A stretch of 64,000 bases of DNA from Aminobacter sp. J41 (GCF_000526635.1 NZ_JAGL01000019.1:18991-82990); one strand, 5' to 3'. Shown: positions 44,783 to 54,437, numbered from the stretch's first letter. Notes: generated by a model not told the origin, from the sequence alone. Program-made: numbers and translations.

Positions 44783-44824
44783 GGCAACCTCCGCATACGG
44801 GCACGAAGCGCCCGCCGACTGTCA

Positions 44825-45067
44825 CCCACCCCTAACCCCTCCCCACAAGGGGGAGGGGAATTTTGGGGACACAGCGACAACGAGTTCTGCGTGCCTGGCC
44901 TCGAACGGAACCACGCCTGTCACAACGTCGCTGTCTGCGATCTGAGGTGGAAGAGGCGGGCGCGCTTTCAGCCGCCCGGAACTGACCCTCCCTCGACTGA
45001 AGGAACCTTGTCTGACGGAAACTGCCCCAAGTCCCCCTCCCCCTTGTGGGGAGGGGTTAGGGGTGGG
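44825..45067. repeat. Pair of identical 34-bp inverted repeats around a 175-bp non-coding core
   Basis: The 34 bases at 45034-45067 are the exact reverse complement of 44825-44858. Each arm itself folds (CCCCTCCCC ACAA GGGGGAGGGG). The 175 bases between show no convincing ORF or promoter. This fills the 361-base gap between the GcvT-like gene and the oxidoreductase gene. It looks like a non-autonomous palindromic repeat pair of the kind common in rhizobia. Confidence 0.75.
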
Positions 45068-45143
45068 GGTGAACCAGCAACCAACCACCCCTCCGGCGGG
45101 AGAAACGGCAGGCTCAAGATCGCAAGCAACGCTCCCCATCGTA

Positions 45144-46706
45144 CTACCTCTCCACCGCAATCACCCGCCGCGCCGCGTTGAGGCCGGCGACGCCCGAGAT
45201 GCCGCCGCCGGGGTGCGAACCGGCACCAGCGAGGTATAGTCCCTCGATTGGCGTGTCGTAGCCGCCGGCGCCGAAGACAGGACGCGACATCAGCATCTGG
45301 TCCGGCTGGAGCTCGCCATGATGCCAGTGTCCGCCCGGCATGCGGAAGCGTGCTTCAATGTCGGCCGGCGTGAGCAACTCGCTCGCCACAACAGACTTGC
45401 CGATGCCCGGCGCATACCGCTCGAGCTGCGCCACGATCGCTGCCTGCAGCCGCGGCTTGCCGGTCTCCCACCCCTCCCTGAGCGCATATGGCGCGAACTG
45501 GACGCAGGCCGACAGCACGCACGCCCCATCCGGCGCGAGCATCGGGTCCGACATGTTCGGCAGCACGATCTCCATCACCGGCTCGGACGAGAACTCACCA
45601 TACTTGGCCGGGTTGAACGCGTTTTCGACCGCATCGCTCGACGGCGCGATGACGATCCGGCCCTTTTGATCCTCGGCCGAAACGCCGGTGAATTCCGGCA
45701 CGCGGTCGAGGGCCAGGTGCAGCTTTGCGACATTGCCCTTCATGCGCACGTTCAGGATCTTGCGCAGGAAGCCGGTGTCGAGTTCGCGCGGGCCGACGAG
45801 ATCGATAAAGGTCGTGCGCGGGTTGATAGCCGAGAGGATCGTGCGGGCGCGAATTTCCTCGCCGTTTGCCAGCGCGACGCCCACCGCCCTGCCCTTCTCG
45901 ATCAGGATCCGGGCCACCGCAGCTTCGGTGCGGATCGTAACGCCCCGCCGTTCGGCCGAGCGCTGCATCATCGCGATCACCGCGCCCATGCCGCCCTTAG
46001 GCAGCATCTGCCCGCCGGGTTGGCCGTCGATCTCGCCTGCCAGCCGGTAGTAGAGGCCGATCAGCGAGGTTGGCGAACGCGGCCCGAGATGGCTGCCAAG
46101 CACCGCGTCGAAGGCAAGCAACCCGCGCAGCGCATCGTTCTGAAGATATTCGCCGGAGACGTCGTCGACGTTCATCAGCAGCATGCGCAGGAGGTCGCGC
46201 ATGCCCTCCTTGCCGAGACGGCGCAGCGACAGGGCAAGACCGCCCAGCGCCACCTTCTCGAGGATCGCCATGTTCTCGAGGTCTGGCGGCCGGCGTGCGA
46301 GCAGCGGCTTCAGCACCTCGACCTGGCTGAGCAGCAGTTCGCGCAACTCCTTCCACCCGGCAGCATCGGTCGGACTGACACCGTCCACCGCGCTGCCATA
46401 GGCCCCGCGCAGGACGGCGTGCTCACCCGTGGGAAACAGCGCCACCGTCGGCATCGAGCGCCCGTCGAATGTCATCCCAAGCTTGTCGAGCTCAAGCTCG
46501 CGGATCACCGCCGGATGCAGTCGGTTGAGGACGTGCGCGAGAGACGAGACACGAAAGCCGGGATGGAACTCTTCCGTCCGCGCCGCGCCGCCGATCTCGC
46601 TGGCGGCTTCCAGAACGACCACCTTGCGCCCCGCACGCGCCAGCGTGACGGCTGCCACCAGTCCGTTGTGCCCCCCGCCAATGACGATCGCATCAAAGGA
46701 CGTCAT
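45144..46706 (-). CDS. Phytoene-desaturase-like FAD/NAD(P) oxidoreductase 1
   Basis: A 520-residue flavin amine oxidase/desaturase-fold protein with the intact dinucleotide motif DAIVIGGGHNGLVAAVTLARAG and a C-terminal FAD segment GLYLAGAGSHPGGGISG. These COG1233 proteins are often annotated phytoene dehydrogenase, but no carotenoid gene is nearby, so that name is probably wrong here. It overlaps the second copy by 14 bases; the two are paralogues. Confidence 0.85.
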   Translation of the reverse strand: MTSFDAIVIGGGHNGLVAAVTLARAGRKVVVLEAASEIGGAARTEEFHPGFRVSSLAHVLNRLHPAVIRELELDKLGMTFDGRSMPTVALFPTGEHAVLRGAYGSAVDGVSPTDAAGWKELRELLLSQVEVLKPLLARRPPDLENMAILEKVALGGLALSLRRLGKEGMRDLLRMLLMNVDDVSGEYLQNDALRGLLAFDAVLGSHLGPRSPTSLIGLYYRLAGEIDGQPGGQMLPKGGMGAVIAMMQRSAERRGVTIRTEAAVARILIEKGRAVGVALANGEEIRARTILSAINPRTTFIDLVGPRELDTGFLRKILNVRMKGNVAKLHLALDRVPEFTGVSAEDQKGRIVIAPSSDAVENAFNPAKYGEFSSEPVMEIVLPNMSDPMLAPDGACVLSACVQFAPYALREGWETGKPRLQAAIVAQLERYAPGIGKSVVASELLTPADIEARFRMPGGHWHHGELQPDQMLMSRPVFGAGGYDTPIEGLYLAGAGSHPGGGISGVAGLNAARRVIAVER

Positions 46707-48312
46707 GGGCGTCGCTCATGTGGCTGGCGGGCTTCTTCAGGTCGCGCAGGATCTCCGCCGCGGCGTTGCGGCCGGGCGCTCCCATCACGCCACCGCCCGG
46801 ATGCGTGGACGAGCCGCAGATGTAGAGCCCCCTGATCGGCGAGCGGTACTGCGCGTAGCCGGGCACCGGCCGGTTGAACAGCAGCTGGTCGAAGGTGAGT
46901 TCGCCCTGGAAGATGTTGCCCTCGGTGAGGCCGACCTCGGCCTCGAGTTCGCGCGGCGTGCGCACTTCCATGTGGACGATGCGGTCGCGGAAGCCCGGCG
47001 AATAGTCGGCGATCTGCGAGATGACCGTCTCGCCGAATGCGTCGCGGTCGGCGTCGGTCCAGTCGCGCCCTTCCACCTTCGGCGGGCAGTACTGCACGAA
47101 GCAGCTCATGAAATGCTTGCCGGGCGACGCCATGGTGGGGTCGAGCAGTGTCGGGATTACCATGTCGAGGAATGGATCGGCCGACCATCGCCCGGCCTTC
47201 CAGTCGTCATAGGCGCGTTCCATTCGTTCCACGGTGTCGGTGAAGTGCAGGTCGCCGCGCAGGCACGGGCTGTCCTTCGGCAGCGCCGGAAATTCCGGCA
47301 TCGAGTCCAGCGCAATGTTCACCTTGCCCGACGAGCCGCGAATCTTGAAATTGCGCACCCGGCGCAGGAACGGCGCCGGCAGCTCGCGATCGTCGACCAG
47401 CTTGAGGAAGGTACGTTTGACGTCCGCGTTCGAGACGACGAGCCGGCCATGAACCTCCTCGCCGCCCGCGAGCACCACGCCCTTGGTCTCGCCATCGCGG
47501 ACCAGCACCCGCTCGACCTCCACTTCGGTGCGGATCGTGCCGCCGGAGGCGCGAAAGGAGGCGGCCAGCGCTTGCGTGACCGCCCCCATTCCCCCCCGCG
47601 CATACCCCCATGCACCGACGGAACCGTCGACCTCGCCCATGTAGTGGTGCAGCAGAACGTAGGCGGTTCCGGGCGACATCGGCCCCAGCGCCGTGCCGAT
47701 GATCCCGGACAGGGCCAGATAGGCCTTGATCACCTCGGTCTCGAAATACTCTTCGAGGAAGTCGGAGATCGACATGGTCCAGAAGCGCAGCATCTCAGCC
47801 ATCTCGTACGCCGTCAGCCCCGCGAACTTCCGGCCGAGATAGACGAGCTCCGATACGTCCCGTGGCCTGAAACTGGTTGGGTCCGGCGCCGTGCGCATCA
47901 GCAGCGGCTGGATGAAACGGCACTGGCGCGTCACGTCGCGCGAATATCGCTCATAGGCTTCCGCGTCGCGCGGCGACCAGCGCGCGAACTCGCGCCGGTG
48001 CGCCTCGTGGTCGCGATAGCTCACAAGATAGTCGCCATCCTGCGTCAGCACCGCCCCGCCTTCGTATGCAATGACCTGCAGCCCGTATTTCGGCAGTTCG
48101 AGATCGCGCATGATCTCGGGCCGGAACAGCGAGCAGACATAGGAGCAATTGGAATAAAGAAAGCCCGGCGTCAGCTCCCGGCTCACTGCCGCGCCGCCGA
48201 TCCAGTCATTCTTTTCGAGGACAAGGACGTCGAGCCCCGCGCGCTGCAGGTAGCACGCGTTGACAAGGCCGTTATGGCCGGCATCGATGACGATGGCGTC
48301 GTAGGTCTTCAT
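46693..48312 (-). CDS. Phytoene-desaturase-like FAD/NAD(P) oxidoreductase 2
   Basis: A 539-residue paralogue of the next gene, with the C-terminal FAD segment GLYICGSSTHPGGGVMG. The N-terminal motif reads DAIVIDAGHNGLVNA: the first Gly of GxGxxG is Asp. It is the first gene of the operon, divergent from the BetI-like regulator. The two proteins may act as a pair on one substrate. Confidence 0.84.
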   Translation of the reverse strand: MKTYDAIVIDAGHNGLVNACYLQRAGLDVLVLEKNDWIGGAAVSRELTPGFLYSNCSYVCSLFRPEIMRDLELPKYGLQVIAYEGGAVLTQDGDYLVSYRDHEAHRREFARWSPRDAEAYERYSRDVTRQCRFIQPLLMRTAPDPTSFRPRDVSELVYLGRKFAGLTAYEMAEMLRFWTMSISDFLEEYFETEVIKAYLALSGIIGTALGPMSPGTAYVLLHHYMGEVDGSVGAWGYARGGMGAVTQALAASFRASGGTIRTEVEVERVLVRDGETKGVVLAGGEEVHGRLVVSNADVKRTFLKLVDDRELPAPFLRRVRNFKIRGSSGKVNIALDSMPEFPALPKDSPCLRGDLHFTDTVERMERAYDDWKAGRWSADPFLDMVIPTLLDPTMASPGKHFMSCFVQYCPPKVEGRDWTDADRDAFGETVISQIADYSPGFRDRIVHMEVRTPRELEAEVGLTEGNIFQGELTFDQLLFNRPVPGYAQYRSPIRGLYICGSSTHPGGGVMGAPGRNAAAEILRDLKKPASHMSDAHDVL

Positions 48313-48414
48313 GCGGCGGCCCGTCCTCCGAAGAACGCCGATGGGATTCCCCTTGTTATTGGCCCAAGCCTGCCACGGAGGCAGGCAGCCTGTCCAGAGC
48401 TCCCGTTCAAGATT

Positions 48415-48429
48415 TTGAATGAATGTTCA
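48415..48429. promoter_or_regulatory. BetI-like operator candidate
   Basis: TTGAATGAATGTTCA contains TGAA and TTCA arms and resembles the BetI box of E. coli (TTGA..GGACGTTCAA). It lies about 100 bases before the oxidoreductase start and upstream of the betI-like gene. A TetR-family protein is encoded 290 bases away. Confidence 0.5.
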
Positions 48430-48520
48430 GCAAGTATTCTTGTGTTTTCGCCAATGTGCGCTAGGCTTCGGCAATGGTGTCCCGGCTGCGGCCGGCACGA
48501 GCAGGCAACGGGAATGCAGC

Positions 48521-48711
48521 ATGGCAGACACGCAGTTGCATGAGCCGAATACGACGACACCGCCATCCGCTTCCTCGGGGCGCTGTGGGGTGACGGGTAC
48601 CTCTCTCCCGGCGGGCCGGAGGAAAGAGCCTGCACCTGGACGGCCATGCGGAAGGTCCTTGACTTAGGTGAGCGCCGTCCCCCTGATCTGCGCGGACGAA
48701 AGCCGGAGTGA
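48521..48711 (+). pseudogene. Remnant of a SAM-dependent methyltransferase gene
   Basis: ATG 48521 opens MADTQLHEP; then the frame must shift by one base near 48547 to read [20 protein letters not shown] and PGGPEE. That is the N terminus of class I methyltransferases of the phosphoethanolamine/glycine-betaine type. It continues to VLDLG, the start of SAM motif I, and ends at TGA 48709-48711. Only about 60 of roughly 270 codons remain, so it is non-functional. It occupies most of the 405-base gap before the BetI-like gene. Confidence 0.68.
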
Positions 48712-48717
48712 CCGGCC

Positions 48718-49398
48718 ATGCTGGAGCAGAACGACATCATGAGAAAGACGATGGCGGCGGAAGTGGCGCCCGAAACTGAAAAGCGCGGACGCAAGGCCTC
48801 CAAGGAAGCCCGCCGCCAGCAGCTGATCGAGGCAACGATCGATTCGCTTTCAAAGCGCGGCTATTCGGAAACCACGCTGGCGGACGTCGCTGATGGTGCG
48901 GGCCTGTCGCGCGGCATCGTCAACTTCCATTTCGAGAGCAAGGAAAAGCTGCTCATCGCTACGCTCCAGTACATGGCCGATGAATATGCGGCGCACTGGC
49001 GCAATGCGCTGGCGAAGGCGGGCGACGACCCGGCGGAGCGCCTTGCAGCGCTTATTGCCGCTGACTTTGACCGCTCAGTTGCCAGCCGCCGCAAGATCGC
49101 CGCCTGGTGCGCCTTCTGGGGCGAGGCGAAGTCGCGGCCGACCTATCAGGCGCTCTGCGGCGCGCGTGACGAAGTCTACCAGCAGACACTGACCGACCTC
49201 TGCGCCGAACTCATCGAAGCCGGGGGCTATCCGCTCGATGCCAGCCACACCGCGCTCGCGCTGGACGCGATGCTGGAAGGCCTGTGGCTGCGGATCATGA
49301 TGCGCGGTCAGGACATGACGCGCGAGAAGGCGCACGAAGCGGCGAAGGCGATGCTGACATCGCTGTTTCCGAAGCATTTTCCGGCAAGGGCCGCGTAA
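48718..49398 (+). CDS. BetI-like TetR family regulator
   Basis: A 226-residue TetR-family repressor with the HTH ETTLADVADGAGLSRGIVNF and a BetI-like ligand domain (RRKIAAWCAFWGEAKSRPTY, GLWLRIMM). BetI senses choline. The neighbours suggest control of the divergent oxidoreductase operon and of the downstream binding protein gene. ATG 48718 is used; ATGs at 48739 and 48751 are also possible. Confidence 0.88.
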   Translation: MLEQNDIMRKTMAAEVAPETEKRGRKASKEARRQQLIEATIDSLSKRGYSETTLADVADGAGLSRGIVNFHFESKEKLLIATLQYMADEYAAHWRNALAKAGDDPAERLAALIAADFDRSVASRRKIAAWCAFWGEAKSRPTYQALCGARDEVYQQTLTDLCAELIEAGGYPLDASHTALALDAMLEGLWLRIMMRGQDMTREKAHEAAKAMLTSLFPKHFPARAA

Positions 49399-49448
49399 GA
49401 CGACCCACCCGGATGGGGCGAACCAGAGGAAGAATGGGAGTGAGGACG

Positions 49449-50533
49449 ATGAGGAAAGGCATTTCAGGCAGCCGGCTGCAACGCACCGCCATCGCGCTGG
49501 CAGCCGCCACGACGCTCACCGGCACCGCATTTGCGGCTGACAGTGACGTCAGCGTCTTCGACTGGGCCGGCTACGAGGATCCCGGCTTCCATCCGGCATA
49601 TGTCGAGAAGCATGGGGATTCGCCGTCCTTCTCCTTCTTCGGCGATGAGGATGAGGCGTTCGAGAAGCTGCGCGCCGGCTTCAAGGCCGACCTTGCCCAT
49701 CCCTGCTCACAGAACATCGTCAAATGGCGCGACGCCGGACTGTTGCAGCCGCTCGACACCTCGCGCATCGAGGCGTGGAACGACATCCTGCCGGGCCTCA
49801 AGAACATGAAGGACCTGATGACGGATGCCGAGGGCAAGGCGTGGTTCCTGCCCTTCGAATGGGGCAACACCCTCGTCGTCTACCGCACCGACAAGGTGCA
49901 GGAGGCCGATATCCAGTCTCTAAAGGCGTTCATGGACCCGAAGTTCGAGGGCCGCGTTTCGATACCCGACAATGTCGATGACGCCTATGCGCTCGCGGCG
50001 CTCGCCACCGGCTTTACCGACTGGACGAAGATGACCGATGCCGACTGGGACAAGGCGTCGGCATTCCTGCGCGAGGTGCACAAGAACGTACGTCTCTACT
50101 GGCTCGACAACACCGAGCTCAGCCAGGCGATGGCCGGCGGTGAGGTCGATCTCGCTTGGGCTTGGGCCGAAACACCGACGACGCTGATGGCGGACGGAGT
50201 TCCGGTCGCAATGAAGCGCGATACCGCCGAAGGCCTGTCCACCTGGGTCTGCGGCTACGTCCATCTCAAGGACGCGCCAGGCAATGTCGACAAGACCTAC
50301 GACTTCCTCAACGCGCTCATGAAGCCCGACGTCGGCACCTACCTCGTCAGCGACTGGGGCTACGGGCACAGCAACTCGAAGGCGATGGAAGCCGCCGATC
50401 CCGAGAAGCTCAGCGAGTTCGGCTACGACGATATCGACAAGTTCATCGACAAGACCTGTTCTCGAATCCGCTGCCGGCCGAAACCAAGGCCAAGCTGATC
50501 GCCGAGTTCGAGCGCATCAAGGCCGGCTACTGA
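49449..50533 (+). pseudogene. Polyamine/betaine-type ABC substrate-binding protein, frameshifted near the 3' end
   Basis: A PotD-like binding protein with a signal peptide (cleavage near AFAADS) and the family features VSVFDWAGYEDPGF, WFLPFEWGNTLVVYRTD and YWLDNTELSQAMAGGEVDLA. The frame reads to TGA at 50498. The normal end (LFSNPLPAETKAKLIAEF, ERIKAGY) is in the next frame, to 50533. One C seems to be missing near 50457 (ACCTG for ACCCTG). The shifted product loses about 25 C-terminal residues and might still fold. No permease genes follow. Confidence 0.82.
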
Positions 50534-51792
50534 GCCGCCAGAACCCTTGCCTTCCGCCGCCGCGGCGCTGATGCGGGGACCGCGGCGCCGGCGGCAAACA
50601 CTTCCTGGTCGATGTGGGTGAGCGCCTGGTAGGCGCAGCCCTCGCGGATCAGCGGCGCCTCGTCCGGCTGCATCGCAAAGTCGATCTCGGCATTGTGCTG
50701 GCCGCCCGCGGTGCGGGCGAGCGCATCACGTATCGCCGGCTCGATCACGTCGAAGGCTGAGGTGCCGAGGCCGACAAAGGCGACGGGCGCGGGGTCGAAC
50801 AGCGCAAACAGACTTCCCAGCGCAAAACCCAGCGCCTCCCCTGCCCGCCTGAACGCCTCCCGTTCAAGGCCGTCGCCTCCACGCGCGGCTTCCGCCATCG
50901 CCGTCATCGTCAGATCGTCGATGTCGGCTGCCGGTTGGGCGAACTCGCTCTCCCCACGAGCATGGCGGAAGATCGCATAGTTGCCGGCATAGGCTTCAAC
51001 GCAACCGCGCCGACCGCAGCGGCACTGCGCGCCGTCGGGAATGTGGATCATGTGGCCGAACTCGCCGCCCGACGAGTGCGAACCCGTGAACAGCTGCCCG
51101 CGCTGGATCAGCCCCATGCCGATACCGTTCGAGAGCAGCACCGCGATCAGGTTCTCGCCGTAGCGTTCCGGATTGCGCGCCCGCAGCGCGACCGCGATCA
51201 TGTTGCAGTCGTTCTCGACCGTGACCGGCACCCGGAAGCGATTCTCCAGGAGATCCGCGAACTGGATGTCACTGTGCGGCGTGATCGGCGACCACAGGAG
51301 CTTCCGCTTGTCGGAGTCGGTGATGCCCTGCACGGCCATCGTCATGCGCAGCAGCGGCCCAACCTCGTCGCCGGCGCGGCCGATCACCGTCTCCACCGCA
51401 TCCGCCACTGCTTCCTGCAACTCCTGCTCGCTCATCGTGAGCGTCGGCGGCTTCGAGAATTCGTGGACGATGACGCGGCCGGAATAGTCGATGACGGCTG
51501 CAGCCAGCGAGTTGAGCGACAAGGTGATGACCACGACGGAAGCCGCGCGCGGATGCAGCGCCAGCGCCACCTGCGGCCGCCCGCGTTTCAGCACACCGGG
51601 CTCGCCGGACTGCGCAACGGTCAGGACGCCTTCCGAGATGAGGTCGGCGGAGATCGTTGAGATGGTGGAGTTGCTCAGGCCCGTGACCGCGGCGATCTCG
51701 GTACGCGACGGCTGGCTGGCGCGGCGCACCGAAGCGATCACCATCGCCCGGTTCTTCCGGCGCAGATCGTCGTGCCGCACACCGACCGTCAT
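50527..51792 (-). CDS. ROK family transcriptional regulator (XylR-like)
   Basis: A 421-residue ROK repressor with an N-terminal winged HTH (SRTEIAAVTGLSNSTISTIS), a sugar-kinase-like ROK domain and the zinc motif CRCGRRGCVEAYAGN. ATG 51792 (MTVGVRH) has GGAGGA seven bases before it, so it is preferred to ATG 51807. It is divergent from the xylF-type operon, which it probably represses. Its end overlaps the frameshifted binding protein tail to tail. Confidence 0.9.
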   Translation of the reverse strand: MTVGVRHDDLRRKNRAMVIASVRRASQPSRTEIAAVTGLSNSTISTISADLISEGVLTVAQSGEPGVLKRGRPQVALALHPRAASVVVITLSLNSLAAAVIDYSGRVIVHEFSKPPTLTMSEQELQEAVADAVETVIGRAGDEVGPLLRMTMAVQGITDSDKRKLLWSPITPHSDIQFADLLENRFRVPVTVENDCNMIAVALRARNPERYGENLIAVLLSNGIGMGLIQRGQLFTGSHSSGGEFGHMIHIPDGAQCRCGRRGCVEAYAGNYAIFRHARGESEFAQPAADIDDLTMTAMAEAARGGDGLEREAFRRAGEALGFALGSLFALFDPAPVAFVGLGTSAFDVIEPAIRDALARTAGGQHNAEIDFAMQPDEAPLIREGCAYQALTHIDQEVFAAGAAVPASAPRRRKARVLAAQ

Positions 51793-51870
51793 ACCAATTT
51801 CCTCCATGTATTGGACGCGAGCGGGGTTTAGCTTTCCTCATCCCGAAAGGACAGAGCGGGCGCGAAGATA

Positions 51871-51876
51871 TTGACA
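51871..51876 (+). promoter_or_regulatory. Possible -35 element of the xylF operon
   Basis: TTGACA, with CATTCA 17 bases downstream as a weak -10. The -10 and start region run into the palindrome at 51900-51920. Confidence 0.45.
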
Positions 51877-51899
51877 TGACCCAAATGCTGAGTCATTCA

Positions 51900-51920
51900 T
51901 TTTTTCGAAGCTCGAAAAAA
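51900..51920. promoter_or_regulatory. Palindromic operator, probably for the ROK repressor
   Basis: TTTTTTCGA and TCGAAAAAA are perfect 9-base inverted repeats around AGC. The site overlaps the predicted transcription start of the xylF operon, so bound repressor would block initiation. Confidence 0.65.
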
Positions 51921-51964
51921 AGAGTTTCGTCTTGGTGCCTAACGGCCCGATTGGGAGGAACATT

Positions 51965-53008
51965 ATGAAAAGATTTGCAACCGCATTGCTTGCGGGTGCT
52001 GCGCTGTCGCTGACGATGGCTGCAAGCGCCCTCGCAGAGGGAAAGACCATCGGTGTTTCCTGGTCGAACTTCCAGGAGGAGCGCTGGAAGACTGACGAGG
52101 CCGCAATCAAGGCGGCGCTCGAAGCCGCGGGCAACAAGTACATTTCCGCTGACGCGCAGTCCTCTGCTGCCAAGCAGCTGACCGACGTCGAGGCGCTGAT
52201 CGCCCAGGGCGCCGACGCCCTCATCATCCTCGCGCAGGACGCCAGCGCGATCGGCCCGGCCGTCGAGAAGGCCGTTGCCGAGGGCATTCCGGTCGTCGGC
52301 TATGACCGCCTGATCGAGAACCCCGACGCCTTCTATCTCACCTTCGACAACAAGGAAGTTGGCCGCCTGCAGGCCAAGGCCGTGTTCGACGTCAAGCCGG
52401 AAGGCAACTACGTCTTCATCAAGGGCAACGGCGCCGACCCGAACGCCGACTTCCTGTTCGCTGGCCAGATGGAAGTGCTGAAGGAAGCGATCGACGGTGG
52501 CAAGATCAAGAATGTCGGCGAAGCCTACACCGACGGCTGGCTGCCGGCTAACGCCCAGCGCAACATGGAGCAGTTCCTGACCGCCAACAACAACCAGGTT
52601 GATGCGGTCGTTGCCTCCAACGACGGCACCGCCGGCGGCGCCATCGCCGCCCTCGAGGCACAGGGCCTTGCCGGCACCGTGCCGGTCTCCGGCCAGGACG
52701 GCGACCATGCCGCGCTCAACCGCATCGCGCTCGGCACCCAGACCGTCTCGGTCTGGAAGGACGCTCGCGAACTCGGCAAGGCTGCGGCGGAAATCGCCAA
52801 CCAGCTCGCCGACGGCAAGGCGCTCGACCAGGTCGAGGGCGCCACGAAGTGGTCGGACGGCCCGAACGGCGTCGAAATGAACGCGATCTTCCTCAAGCCG
52901 GTCCCGATCACCAAGGACAACCTCAACGTCGTCATTGACGCCGGCTGGGTGTCCAAGGACGTCGTCTGCCAGGGCGTGAAGCCGGGCACGGTCGACGTCT
53001 GCGGCTGA
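51965..53008 (+). CDS. xylF: Xylose-type ABC transporter substrate-binding protein
   Basis: A 347-residue periplasmic binding protein with a signal peptide (cleavage after residue 24) and the XylF features [39 protein letters not shown] and [17 protein letters not shown]. XylF binds D-xylose. ATG 51965 follows GGGAGGAAC. First gene of xylFHG; no xylA or xylB is in the window. Confidence 0.93.
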   Translation: MKRFATALLAGAALSLTMAASALAEGKTIGVSWSNFQEERWKTDEAAIKAALEAAGNKYISADAQSSAAKQLTDVEALIAQGADALIILAQDASAIGPAVEKAVAEGIPVVGYDRLIENPDAFYLTFDNKEVGRLQAKAVFDVKPEGNYVFIKGNGADPNADFLFAGQMEVLKEAIDGGKIKNVGEAYTDGWLPANAQRNMEQFLTANNNQVDAVVASNDGTAGGAIAALEAQGLAGTVPVSGQDGDHAALNRIALGTQTVSVWKDARELGKAAAEIANQLADGKALDQVEGATKWSDGPNGVEMNAIFLKPVPITKDNLNVVIDAGWVSKDVVCQGVKPGTVDVCG

Positions 53009-53028
53009 TCTGACAGCCTTGCCACAGG

Positions 53029-53055
53029 CGCCGCGGTTTGACTGCAGCCGCGGCG
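53029..53055 (+). other. Intercistronic hairpin between xylF and xylH
   Basis: CGCCGCGG and CCGCGGCG form a perfect 8-bp stem with an 11-base loop. No T-run follows. Such hairpins often protect the binding-protein part of an ABC operon mRNA, giving more of it than of the permease. Confidence 0.55.
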
Positions 53056-53116
53056 TCTGATCAAGTGAATGATCCGGCGCGTCCCGCAGAAGGATAGCCG
53101 GAAACGGGAGGATACC

Positions 53117-54427
53117 ATGTCGGACGCGGCCGCTCAGACGCCGGTCGACCGGGCACGCGCAAGCGAACTTGGCCCAGTTGCACGATTTCTCCGGGACACC
53201 GAACTCGATACGCGAATGCTCGGCATGGTCGGCGCATTGCTGATCATTTGGCTGGTGTTCCACGCGCTTTCCGGCGGCTTGTTCCTCACCCCGCGCAATC
53301 TCTGGAACCTGTCAGTCCAGTCGTCCTCGGTCGCGGTGATGGCGACCGGCATGGTGCTGGTCATCGTCACGCGCAACATCGACCTGTCGGTCGGCTCGAT
53401 CCTCGGCTTCACCGGAATGATCATGGGCGTGACGCAGGCAGAATTCCTGCCGCAATATCTTGGCTTCGGCCACCCGACCATCTGGATCATTTCCGCTCTT
53501 GTCGGCCTCTGCGTCGGCGTCGCCATCGGCGCACTACACGGCTACGTCATCGCCTATCTCGGCGTTCCCGCCTTCATTGTCACGCTCGGCGGCCTGCTTG
53601 TCTGGCGCGGCGCGGCCTGGTGGGTAACGAGCGGACGCACCGTCGCGCCGATGGACGCGACCTTCCGCCTGATGGGCGGCGGGCCTGACGGCGCGATCGG
53701 CTCTACCTGGAGCTGGATCGTCGGTATCGTTGCCTGCCTTGCCGTCATCTGGCTGCTGATGAACGCCCGCACCCAGCGCAAGCGCTTCCGCTTCCCGCTG
53801 CGTCCCCTTTGGGCCGAGGTGTTCCTCGCGGTACTCGCCTGCGCCCTCATCCTCGCCTTCGTGCTGGTGGCGAACTCCTATCCATGGCCGGTCGGCATCG
53901 TGCGTCGCTACTTTCAGAGCCTTGGCCAGGAGGTGCCGGAGGGTGCCTACATCGCTCACGGCATCGCCATTCCGGTGCTGATGGCGCTCGCGGTCGGCAT
54001 TGCCATGACCTTCGTCACCAACCGTACCCGCTTCGGCCGTTATGTCTTCGCCATCGGCGGCAATCCGGAGGCCGCGACGCTCGCCGGCATCAACACCCGT
54101 TGGGTGACGATGAAGATCTTCATGTTGATGGGCGGCCTGGCCGCCGTCGGCTCGCTGATATCTACCGCGCGCCTGAACGCAGCGACAAATGCCCAGGGCA
54201 CGCTCGACGAGCTGCTGGTCATCGCGGCGGCCGTCATCGGCGGCACGTCACTGTCAGGTGGTGTCGGCACCATTGCTGGCGCGATGCTCGGCGCGGTGCT
54301 GATGCAATCGCTTGCTACCGGCATGATCCTGCTCGGCGTCGACACGCCGCTGCAGAACATCGTCGTCGGCCTCGCGCTCGTGATCGCCGTCTGGCTCGAC
54401 ACCCTCTATCGCCGCCGCATCGGCTGA
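53117..54427 (+). CDS. xylH: Xylose-type ABC transporter permease
   Basis: A 436-residue permease with about ten to twelve helices, the branched-chain/ribose-type signature [19 protein letters not shown] seen here as [19 protein letters not shown], and [13 protein letters not shown] in the coupling loop. The length fits XylH rather than shorter RbsC. ATG 53117 follows GGGAGGAT. Confidence 0.93.
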   Translation: MSDAAAQTPVDRARASELGPVARFLRDTELDTRMLGMVGALLIIWLVFHALSGGLFLTPRNLWNLSVQSSSVAVMATGMVLVIVTRNIDLSVGSILGFTGMIMGVTQAEFLPQYLGFGHPTIWIISALVGLCVGVAIGALHGYVIAYLGVPAFIVTLGGLLVWRGAAWWVTSGRTVAPMDATFRLMGGGPDGAIGSTWSWIVGIVACLAVIWLLMNARTQRKRFRFPLRPLWAEVFLAVLACALILAFVLVANSYPWPVGIVRRYFQSLGQEVPEGAYIAHGIAIPVLMALAVGIAMTFVTNRTRFGRYVFAIGGNPEAATLAGINTRWVTMKIFMLMGGLAAVGSLISTARLNAATNAQGTLDELLVIAAAVIGGTSLSGGVGTIAGAMLGAVLMQSLATGMILLGVDTPLQNIVVGLALVIAVWLDTLYRRRIG

Positions 54428-54437
54428 GGAGATGATC

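Noticed and set aside
45144..48312. Carotenoid (phytoene) desaturation genes
   Set aside because: COG1233 proteins are often so named, but there is no crtB, crtE or related gene here. The neighbours point to amine catabolism.
46429..48543. A 704-codon open frame on the plus strand opposite the second oxidoreductase gene
   Set aside because: High-GC antisense frame. It runs over the intergenic region and shows no family features, unlike the FAD protein on the other strand.
51893..53263. A 456-codon minus-strand frame opposite xylF and the start of xylH
   Set aside because: It covers the xylF promoter and ribosome binding site and has no domain; the plus-strand genes are clear.
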